Positions 57,629 through 64,000 of a stretch of 64,000 nucleotides of DNA are shown here, in pieces (within the stretch, counting starts at the first letter, position 1; each line of letters opens with the position of its first letter). Under the pieces are notes generated by a model that was not told the origin of the DNA, did no database searches, and saw only the letters and a list, made by a program, of their open reading frames with translations. Source of the stretch: an uncultured Oceanospirillaceae bacterium (GTDB lineage Bacteria > Pseudomonadota > Gammaproteobacteria > Pseudomonadales > Balneatricaceae); contig CAJXNY010000001.1 in assembly GCA_913057435.1 (NCBI GenBank), positions 62,001 to 126,000 of the forward strand, given 5' to 3'. Position numbers and translations under genes: made by a program.

Positions 57629-58663
57629 ATGCGCGCAAAACTGAGCCCGATCAATCAGCGTCGGCTGGACACCTTTACCCGCAATCGACGGGGTTACTGG
57701 TCGATGTGGATCTTCCTGGTACTGTTCGTACTCAGTCTGGGAGCTGAGTTGATCGCCAACGACAAGCCTCTGCTGCTCCAGTACCAGGGCGAGTATTACA
57801 GCCCGATGCTCGATGATTACAGTGAGCTGGATTTTGGCGGTGAGTTTGACACTCTGGCTGATTACAAAGACCCCTATATTCAGGAACTGATTACCGAACA
57901 GGGCCAGGGCTGGCTGATCTGGCCACTGGTGCAGTTCAGCTATGACACCATCAATTACGAGCTGCCAACCCCGGCCCCATCAGCGCCTAGCCGTGAAAAC
58001 TGGCTGGGCACCGATGATCAGGGGCGTGATCTGCTGGCACGCAGTATTTACGGCTTTCGTATCTCAGTACTATTTGCCGTAGTACTTACACTGGCCAGTT
58101 CGGTGATCGGCGTCGCTGCCGGGGCTGTGCAGGGCTACTACGGTGGTAAGGTCGATCTCTACTTCCAGCGTTTTATCGAGATATGGTCCGGCCTGCCGGT
58201 GATGTTTTTGCTGATTATCCTGGCCAGTATTGTCGAGCCTAATTTCTGGTGGCTGCTGGGTATTATGCTGCTGTTTTCCTGGATGAGCCTGGTTGATATC
58301 GTGCGCGCTGAGTTTCTGCGCGGGCGCAACCTGGAATACGTCCGCGCTGCACGGGCGCTGGGTTTGTCCGACCGGCTAATTATGTTTCGCCATATTCTGC
58401 CCAATGCCATGGTCGCGACCCTGACCTTCATGCCCTTTATCTTCAACGGTGCCATCGTCACCCTGACCGCGCTGGACTTCCTCGGCTTCGGCTTACCACC
58501 CGGCTCTCCCTCACTGGGTGAGATGGTCGCGCAGGGTAAAGATAACCTGCATGCTCCCTGGCTGGGCATCACCGCCTTTGTTGTCCTGTCCGTTATGCTG
58601 ACCTTGCTGATCTTTATTGGCGAAGCCGTCCGTGATGCATTTGATCCGAGGAAAATAGCATGA
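57629..58663 (+). CDS. yejE: Peptide ABC transporter permease YejE
   Basis: A 344-residue permease. The N-terminal SPINQRRLDTFTRNRRGYWSMWIFLVLFVLSLGAELIAN and a periplasmic insert (about 45-125) are YejE-like; ENWLGTDDQGRDLLARSIYGFRIS and the EAA-type loop RAARALGLSDRLIMFRHILPNAM follow. It pairs with YejB to form the channel. It overlaps yejF by 4 nt. Confidence 0.94.
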   Translation: MRAKLSPINQRRLDTFTRNRRGYWSMWIFLVLFVLSLGAELIANDKPLLLQYQGEYYSPMLDDYSELDFGGEFDTLADYKDPYIQELITEQGQGWLIWPLVQFSYDTINYELPTPAPSAPSRENWLGTDDQGRDLLARSIYGFRISVLFAVVLTLASSVIGVAAGAVQGYYGGKVDLYFQRFIEIWSGLPVMFLLIILASIVEPNFWWLLGIMLLFSWMSLVDIVRAEFLRGRNLEYVRAARALGLSDRLIMFRHILPNAMVATLTFMPFIFNGAIVTLTALDFLGFGLPPGSPSLGEMVAQGKDNLHAPWLGITAFVVLSVMLTLLIFIGEAVRDAFDPRKIA

Positions 58664-60261
58664 GCACGCTGATTCAGGTCCGCGACCTGTCGGTTGCCTT
58701 CAGTAATGGCGACAGCCAGGTCAGCAGTACCGTAGTAAAGAACATAAGCTTCGATATCGCCCGGGGTAAAACCATGGCCCTGGTCGGCGAGTCAGGCTCA
58801 GGCAAATCCGTCAGCGCACTGTCAGTACTGCGCCTGTTACCTTACCCGGCTGCCAGCCATCCCAGTGGGGAGATTCTGTATGACGGTGAAGATCTGTTAC
58901 AAGCGAGCGAAGATCGCATGCGCCAGCTGCGCGGCGACCGTATCGGGCTGATTTTTCAGGAACCGATGACTTCACTAAACCCGCTGCACAATATCGAACG
59001 CCAGATCAGTGAGACCCTGCTGTTACACAAAGGCCTCAGCGGAAGCAAGGCCCGCCAGCGAACGCTGGAACTGCTCGATCTGGTCGGTATCCCGGACCCT
59101 GAGTCACGGTTAAAAAGCTTTCCGCACGAGCTGTCTGGCGGCCAGCGCCAACGGGTAATGATCGCCATGGCACTGGCCAATGACCCAGAACTGCTGATCG
59201 CCGATGAACCCACCACGGCACTGGATGTCACCATCCAGGAACAGATTTTACAGCTACTCAGTGAGCTGCAGAAACGGCTGAATATGGCCATTCTGCTGAT
59301 CACCCACGACCTCAACATTGTTCGGCGCTACGCCCATGATGTGTGTGTCATGTGTCAGGGTGAACTGGTCGAGAAGAATGATACGGCCAGCCTGTTTGCC
59401 ACACCGGCGCACCACTACACCCAGACCCTGCTGTCCGCCGACCCCAGCGGAGAACCCACTCCGCTGAAAGATACCGGCAAAGTGCTGCTCAGCACTGAGG
59501 CATTGAAAGTCTGGTTCCCGATCAGAAAAGGTCTGTTAAAGCGTACCGTTGACCACATCAAGGCGGTCAATGGTGTTGATATACAGCTGCGCGCTGGCGA
59601 AACTCTGGGGGTTGTTGGCGAGTCAGGCTCAGGCAAAACCACGCTGGGTATGGCGCTGGTAAGGCTGCAGCAAAGCACCGGTACCATCCATTTCGATGGC
59701 CAGTCAATTAGCAGCTTCAACCGCCAGCAATTCACCCCGTTACGCCGGCGGATCCAGGTGGTTTTCCAGGATCCCTTTGGCAGCCTTAGTCCACGGATGT
59801 CGATCGCTGAATGCATCGCCGAAGGATTGACTGTTCACCACCCAGAACAGAGCCCGGCGGAACGGGAGCAGATTATCATCAAGGCCCTGCAGGAGGTCGG
59901 CATGGATCCGGCGGTAAAGCACCGTTACCCCCATGAGTTCTCCGGCGGCCAGCGCCAGCGTATCGCCATCGCGCGGGCACTGGTGCTCAAACCTGAGCTG
60001 ATCATTCTTGATGAGCCAACATCGGCACTGGACCGCACCATACAGAAGCAGATCGTCGAATTACTGCGGCACCTGCAGCAAAAATACAATCTGAGCTATC
60101 TGTTTATCAGCCATGATCTGGCCGTGGTCAAAGCGCTCAGCCACAGCCTGGTGGTGATGCACCACGGTAATGTGGTCGAACAGGGACCGGCAAAACAGGT
60201 ATTTAACAACCCTCAGCATCCCTATACTCAGCAACTTCTGCGCGCCGCCTTCAGCAATTAG
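58660..60261 (+). CDS. yejF: Peptide ABC transporter ATPase YejF (two nucleotide-binding domains)
   Basis: A 533-residue protein with two fused ABC ATPase domains. First: Walker A GESGSGKS (about 43-50), signature LSGGQRQR, Walker B LLIADEPT. Second: GESGSGKT (about 321-328), FSGGQRQR, LIILDEPT. Each domain has the oligopeptide-binding C-terminal extension. It powers YejBE. The gene is the last of the yejABEF operon. Confidence 0.95.
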   Translation: MSTLIQVRDLSVAFSNGDSQVSSTVVKNISFDIARGKTMALVGESGSGKSVSALSVLRLLPYPAASHPSGEILYDGEDLLQASEDRMRQLRGDRIGLIFQEPMTSLNPLHNIERQISETLLLHKGLSGSKARQRTLELLDLVGIPDPESRLKSFPHELSGGQRQRVMIAMALANDPELLIADEPTTALDVTIQEQILQLLSELQKRLNMAILLITHDLNIVRRYAHDVCVMCQGELVEKNDTASLFATPAHHYTQTLLSADPSGEPTPLKDTGKVLLSTEALKVWFPIRKGLLKRTVDHIKAVNGVDIQLRAGETLGVVGESGSGKTTLGMALVRLQQSTGTIHFDGQSISSFNRQQFTPLRRRIQVVFQDPFGSLSPRMSIAECIAEGLTVHHPEQSPAEREQIIIKALQEVGMDPAVKHRYPHEFSGGQRQRIAIARALVLKPELIILDEPTSALDRTIQKQIVELLRHLQQKYNLSYLFISHDLAVVKALSHSLVVMHHGNVVEQGPAKQVFNNPQHPYTQQLLRAAFSN

Positions 60262-60326
60262 CTGGCCGGCGGCAGACGGCTAACCCGATTTGGCATAAAA
60301 TAGCCGCTCAAGCAGAGGAGTACAGC

Positions 60327-60734
60327 ATGGATCCATCTAAAGCAGACCAGCCCGTCAGCAACGAAGAAGAAACCAACCAGACCAAAAACGGTTATCTGGT
60401 ACTGGTATCCCGGCTGGTATTTGATGATAAACTGCCAATACGTTTTATGTATAAAACCGTACCGGAACACCTGAACGACACCGGCTGGCGCCTGTTCACC
60501 GGCTATGAAACCGAAGAGTTCCTGGCCGATGAAATGGTCAACACCACGCCGGTTCCCATGGATAAAATATGCCAGCTCGACCCCTCCCTCACCGAGCTGC
60601 TGACTTACAACGCCGGCACTGTCTGGGAGCGTCTGCCAGCCAGCGACAGCTGGCAGCGGGTCTACGACTACCGCATTCCCAGCAACAGTGTGGATGTTGA
60701 TATCACCAATGATGTGGAAGAATTTACACACTGA
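60327..60734 (+). CDS. DUF2185 (Imm33-like) protein
   Basis: A 135-residue acidic cytoplasmic protein after AGAGGAG. Features of DUF2185: GYLVLVSRLVFDDKLPIRFMYK, then DTGWRLFTGYETEEFLAD and ICQLDPSLTELLTYNAGTVWERL. Members include predicted immunity proteins (Imm33) and uncharacterised domains. No toxin gene is adjacent. It lies 65 nt after yejF and may share its transcript; a strong terminator follows. Confidence 0.72.
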   Translation: MDPSKADQPVSNEEETNQTKNGYLVLVSRLVFDDKLPIRFMYKTVPEHLNDTGWRLFTGYETEEFLADEMVNTTPVPMDKICQLDPSLTELLTYNAGTVWERLPASDSWQRVYDYRIPSNSVDVDITNDVEEFTH

Positions 60735-60765
60735 ACGGTGTAAACACAAAAGCGGTTTAAACACA

Positions 60766-60796
60766 TGAAAAAGGGTGCCTGTGGCACCCTTTTTCA
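60766..60796. terminator. Bidirectional terminator, DUF2185 gene/rsuA
   Basis: A perfect 14-bp stem (60766-60779 with 60783-60796), AAAAAGGGTGCC against GGCACCCTTTTT plus two flanking pairs, loop TGT. The TGA stop of the minus-strand rsuA gene lies in the right arm. Confidence 0.92.
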
Positions 60797-61480
60797 TTGA
60801 AAGGCATTGACCTCATCAACCGTCAGATAACGCCACTGACCCGGCTCCATATCCAGCTTGATGTTCCCCACCTGCTGACGGTGCAGCCTGACAACACGGT
60901 TTCCAACAGCCGCAAACATCCGCTTCACCTGATGATATTTCCCCTCCGTGATCGTCAGTAGCACCTCCTTAGGGCTGATAATCTCCAACCCCGCGGGCCG
61001 GGTCAGGCCTTTCTCGCCCTGTAACTGAACACCTTCGGCAAACCGTGCAACCACCTCCGCTGCCAGCGGGTCACGCAGCCCAACCCGGTAGACCTTCCGG
61101 CACGCTTTGTGTGGCGTAATAATGTTAAATGACCAGCGGCCATCATCCGTTACCAGCACCAGCCCGGTGGTATCGGCATCCAGCCGTCCAGCAATATGCA
61201 GATCAAAGGGCCGGTCGATGTCCAGCAGGTTAAACACCGACGGGTAGGTTTCATCCACATTAGAACAAACCGTATTCGCAGGTTTGTGCAACATCAGATA
61301 GCGCGAGGGTCTGGCAACCAGCAACTGGCCCGCCAGCTCGACCTGGTTATTCTCATGCACCTGACAGGCAGGCACTGTCACAGGCTCACCATTCACACTC
61401 ACTTCCCCCGCCAGGATCAGCTCCAGGGACTGGGACCGGGTTAATTCAGTGCTTTTAAGCAAAAACTTATCAAGACGCAT
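60794..61480 (-). CDS. rsuA: RsuA-family 16S rRNA pseudouridine synthase
   Basis: ATG 61480 (MRLDKFLLKSTELTRSQ) is the S4-domain start; the frame to 61549 is ignored. The 228-residue protein has S4 residues about 1-50, catalytic Asp101 in AGRLDADTTGLVLVTDDG, and the EGKYHQVKRMFAAVGNRVVRLHR block of RsuA/RluB/RluE/RluF. The short length and lack of a C-terminal extension favour RsuA (16S U516). Confidence 0.88.
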   Translation of the reverse strand: MRLDKFLLKSTELTRSQSLELILAGEVSVNGEPVTVPACQVHENNQVELAGQLLVARPSRYLMLHKPANTVCSNVDETYPSVFNLLDIDRPFDLHIAGRLDADTTGLVLVTDDGRWSFNIITPHKACRKVYRVGLRDPLAAEVVARFAEGVQLQGEKGLTRPAGLEIISPKEVLLTITEGKYHQVKRMFAAVGNRVVRLHRQQVGNIKLDMEPGQWRYLTVDEVNAFQ

Positions 61481-61592
61481 AGGGACGGTGATCTGCAGAC
61501 AAAGCGCTATTATCCGTGGCCCGGCCAGAGACGCAACAGCGATCAACAACGGGAGAACCGGGACGCTGGATAAAAATTAATTCATGACATCC

Positions 61593-61621
61593 CTTGAAAG
61601 GGCTTTTGCCCTGCCCCATTA
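61593..61621 (+). promoter_or_regulatory. Sigma-32-type heat-shock promoter
   Basis: CTTGAAA (61593-61599), a 14-nt spacer, CCCCATTA (61614-61621): a near-consensus RpoH promoter, about 128 nt upstream of the small heat-shock gene. Confidence 0.88.
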
Positions 61622-61726
61622 ATCAGGTACGGGTGAGAGACCCTGTCAAACAGACAACTGCTGAGGCTCTGAAGAGGTCAGCACTCTCCCTCAAGCCGGA
61701 TCCACCGGATCGGCCATTACTTTGAA

Positions 61727-61751
61727 CATATTGCTTAACTGAAAGGATATG
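61727..61751 (+). ncRNA. ROSE-like RNA thermometer hairpin over the hsp20 start
   Basis: CAUAUU-G-CUU (61727-61736) pairs with AAGGAUAUG (61743-61751) with G33 bulged and U61732-G61746 wobble; loop AACUGA. The UUGCU/AGGA pairing with a bulged G is the ROSE signature. The stem covers the Shine-Dalgarno sequence and the first AUG, and should melt on heating. Confidence 0.75.
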
Positions 61752-62174
61752 ATGATGCGCGAATTTGACGTTTCCCAGCTGTACCGCTCTGCCATTGGTT
61801 TTGATCGCCTGGCCAGCACTATCGACAAACTCAGCCGGGGTGAACAGAGCCAGCCCAGTTACCCTCCCTACAACATCGAGCTGATGGGTGAGCACCAGTA
61901 CCGCATAACCATGGCCGTCGCCGGGTTCGAGCTGGATGAGCTGAATATTCTTAGCGAACAGGGTAACCTGGTCATTACCGGACGTAAAAACCCTGAGCCA
62001 GAGGGCCGCCAGTATCTCTATCAGGGTATTGCTGCACGTAATTTCGAGCGCCGCTTCCAGCTTGCCGACCACGTCCAGGTACAGGGCGCCAAAATGGAAA
62101 ACGGGCTGTTACACGTTGATCTTCTGCAGGTCATTCCTGAGTCTATGAAACCGCGCACCATCGAAATTCAGTAA
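61749..62174 (+). CDS. ibpA: Small heat-shock protein (IbpA-like, Hsp20)
   Basis: A 141-residue alpha-crystallin-domain protein. It starts at one of three tandem ATGs (61749, 61752, 61755), then REFDVSQLYRSAIGFDRLASTID, as in IbpA. The crystallin core YNIELMGEHQYRITMAVAGFELDELNI leads to LYQGIAARNFERRFQLADHVQVQGA and the closing NGLLHVDLLQ. It holds unfolding proteins for refolding by DnaK/ClpB. The sigma-32-type promoter and ROSE-like leader give two layers of heat control. Confidence 0.93.
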   Translation: MMMREFDVSQLYRSAIGFDRLASTIDKLSRGEQSQPSYPPYNIELMGEHQYRITMAVAGFELDELNILSEQGNLVITGRKNPEPEGRQYLYQGIAARNFERRFQLADHVQVQGAKMENGLLHVDLLQVIPESMKPRTIEIQ

Positions 62175-62178
62175 ACAT

Positions 62179-62227
62179 TTTGGCTAAGCCAAACTAGAAA
62201 AGCCCGTCAGCAATGCTGACGGGCTTT
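62179..62227. terminator. Tandem hairpins, hsp20/chemoreceptor
   Basis: Hairpin 1: TTTGGCT-A-AGCCAAA (62179-62193). Hairpin 2: perfect 13-bp stem 62199-62211 with 62215-62227, loop AAT, bordered by A and T runs. It serves the convergent hsp20 and chemoreceptor genes. Confidence 0.85.
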
Positions 62228-62250
62228 GTTATATCTGGCTGAAGAAAGCC

Positions 62251-64000
62251 TTAGCTGATATTGAATGCGCCCAGCGTATCACGTAACCGGGAGGATGAGT
62301 CTGCCATCGACCGGGCCAGTTCAGCACTCTGCTGGGCCGAGTTTTCTGTACTGTCTGCAACCCCTGACACACTGGCAATATTCCCTTGCAAACGCTCTAC
62401 CAGCTGGTTCTGTGCCTGCACGGCCAACGCAATCTGCGTGTTCTTCTGGTTCATACCGGCAACAATTGAATCAATTTCCCCCAGTAACTGGCCCGCTCGG
62501 CTGATCTCTTCAACATTGCTGCTCACCTGCTGATGGGTGCTGGTCATTAGCTCAACCGAATCTCGGGTACAGGCTTGCAGTGATTCGATGGTCTGTTCAA
62601 TTTCCTGTGTTGACGACTGGGTACGCTGAGCCAGGTTACGTACCTCATCAGCGACCACAGCAAAACCCCGACCCTGTTCTCCAGCACGGGCAGCTTCAAT
62701 CGCCGCATTGAGTGCCAGCAGATTGGTCTGTTCGGCAATTTCTCGAATCACCCGTGAAATATCGCCAATGGCCTGCACATCGGTATCCAGTTTACCGATC
62801 ACCTCCGAGGTACGGGCAACCTCATCCATCATCCCGGTAAACGAGCGTGCGGTATGTTCTACCACCTCTCGGCCCTGTGTCGCCAGTACATCCGCCTGTT
62901 GTGCAGACTCAGCTGCCAGCGCGCTATGGCCCGCGATATCTTCAGCACTGTGGGCCAGGTCCTGCACGGCGGTGGCAATCATATCGGCCTCGCGCTTTTG
63001 CTGCGCCGCCCCTTCCAGCGTTGCGCTGGATTCCGTATTCATCGCGTGAGCAGCACCGGCAACCACGTCTGTTGATTCTACCGTCTGGCGTACCAGTCGC
63101 TGAAAACCATCAGCTACCTGGTTAAAGCCCGCTGTCACCGCACTCATTTCATCACAGCCACGCTTCTCAAGCCGTACGCTCAGATCACCAGCGGCCAGTA
63201 ATGCCGCCATATCAGAGAAACGCGTCACCGTTGTAATGGTGTAACGGTAAAAGCCCATAAACAGATACACAGCCGCACTCACCGCCAGCAAAATCACCCC
63301 CAGTACCAGGTTACGGTGCAACTCCAGCCGTGCCAGACGTTGTTCAATCAGCATCTGCAGAATCGGCATCATATGGCTATAAAGTTTAATCATCGGCGTC
63401 AAATTAGCACTACCCTGCTCAAACACGGCATCAGCACTGATCTGTAAAGTGTCAGGTTCCAGCACTCGGCTACGAATAAAGCTCTGTAGTCCTGCCAGCT
63501 GCTGCCCGGCCGCTGAAAACTCACGTTGCAAAGCACTACCGCTGCTGAAGCTAAAAGACTGCTGACTACTGCCCGTCAGCACTGGCGCGGCACCCGCAAC
63601 CTGATTCAGCTGATTGCTCAGGTAGATAAAACTGTCTGGGGTAAAGCTGCCCATAGCCGCTATACCGGTAGCCGCATCACGCAGCTTGGCGCTTTCATCT
63701 ACCAGTAATGGCAACTCAAGCATCGCCATATTGATTAGAAATGTGGTCTGAGCATCGCTGTCCAGCTCCAGTGCATAGGCCCGCGATACGGTCACAAACA
63801 GCTCACGAATACGTTTAATCTGGCTGTTATGCGCCTCAAATGCAGCCTGCGCATCGCCTGCCGATGCCGTGTCACGCAATGATCGCCACTGCTGTAGCAG
63901 TGTGCCGACATCCTGCCTGACCTGGGCGGGCACCCCACTCTGACTGGCCATACTACTGAGTCGATTGAGCTCCTGCTCCAGTACAGCGCGAACCTGATTC
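62251..64000 (-). CDS. Methyl-accepting chemotaxis protein (5' partial)
   Basis: The frame stays open through base 63999, so the start and first membrane helix lie beyond the window; the ATG at 63951 is internal. The visible 583 residues comprise a long helical periplasmic region, a membrane helix ([21 protein letters not shown], about 63240-63320), a HAMP domain, and a signalling domain with the tip [21 protein letters not shown] and [19 protein letters not shown]. It differs from the chemoreceptor at 20503-22824 in its sensor. The sensor's helical nature suggests a four-helix or NIT-like type, but I cannot fix it. Confidence 0.88.
   Translation of the reverse strand, partial: NQVRAVLEQELNRLSSMASQSGVPAQVRQDVGTLLQQWRSLRDTASAGDAQAAFEAHNSQIKRIRELFVTVSRAYALELDSDAQTTFLINMAMLELPLLVDESAKLRDAATGIAAMGSFTPDSFIYLSNQLNQVAGAAPVLTGSSQQSFSFSSGSALQREFSAAGQQLAGLQSFIRSRVLEPDTLQISADAVFEQGSANLTPMIKLYSHMMPILQMLIEQRLARLELHRNLVLGVILLAVSAAVYLFMGFYRYTITTVTRFSDMAALLAAGDLSVRLEKRGCDEMSAVTAGFNQVADGFQRLVRQTVESTDVVAGAAHAMNTESSATLEGAAQQKREADMIATAVQDLAHSAEDIAGHSALAAESAQQADVLATQGREVVEHTARSFTGMMDEVARTSEVIGKLDTDVQAIGDISRVIREIAEQTNLLALNAAIEAARAGEQGRGFAVVADEVRNLAQRTQSSTQEIEQTIESLQACTRDSVELMTSTHQQVSSNVEEISRAGQLLGEIDSIVAGMNQKNTQIALAVQAQNQLVERLQGNIASVSGVADSTENSAQQSAELARSMADSSSRLRDTLGAFNIS

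Overview
The window reads as one contiguous chromosomal stretch of a marine gammaproteobacterium, most likely in or near the Oceanospirillales. This is inferred from gene content: a complete Na+-translocating NADH:quinone reductase operon (nqrABCDEF with apbE and nqrM), the Na+/H+ antiporter nhaB, soluble transhydrogenase sthA, csiV, and a proteobacterial phenylacetate cluster, all with gammaproteobacterial-type proteins. Genes are densely packed on both strands. I see no tRNA, rRNA, insertion sequence, prophage or CRISPR array.

Layout. 1-6942: the distal half of a phenylacetate (paa) operon, from a partial PaaA-type ferritin-like subunit through paaF, paaG, paaH, paaI, paaJ and paaK; GC-rich hairpins sit in three of its gene junctions. 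7022-8268: a cytochrome c'/cytochrome b561 pair. 8464-12602: a three-gene cluster of a 739-residue ferritin-like (VioB-type) protein with a C-terminal cysteine/glycine-rich segment, a Rho-independent terminator, a DUF692 (MNIO) enzyme and a DUF2063 partner; this is the most likely undescribed system here. 12930-15874: two RluA-type pseudouridine synthases around a YigM-like transporter. 16080-17744: a tsdB-tsdA thiosulfate dehydrogenase pair. 17855-23920: a betaine-type binding protein, a DUF2252 protein, a chemoreceptor and a Gate-domain membrane protein. 23971-26605: an arsR-gapdh-arsJ arsenate detoxification operon. 26800-28892: thioesterase, OsmC, LysR. 28958-37585: sthA, nqrM, apbE and nqrFEDCBA.

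37902-43660: a long-form GAPDH, then mfd and csiV. 43724-47050: nagZ, a signal-less YkuD protein (probably a cytoplasmic murein-recycling L,D-carboxypeptidase), a TetR regulator and sohB. 47279-49540: an SCP2 protein and nhaB with a structured leader. 49643-54613: dnaQ, rnhA, a methyltransferase, gloB, mltD and a small membrane protein. 54705-60261: the yejABEF peptide importer. 60327-62174: a DUF2185 protein, an RsuA-type synthase, and a small heat-shock gene with a sigma-32-type promoter and a ROSE-like RNA thermometer. 62251-64000: a chemoreceptor whose 5' end lies outside the window.

How they work together. The paa genes convert phenylacetate to central CoA intermediates. Nqr, NhaB and SthA handle sodium and reducing power. 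ApbE and NqrM mature Nqr. TsdBA and the cytochrome c'/b561 pair are periplasmic redox modules. The MNIO cluster looks like a RiPP-type modification system in which a large ferritin-like protein may carry its own modifiable Cys-rich tail. All functions come from reading motifs and remembered family features; no database search was run.
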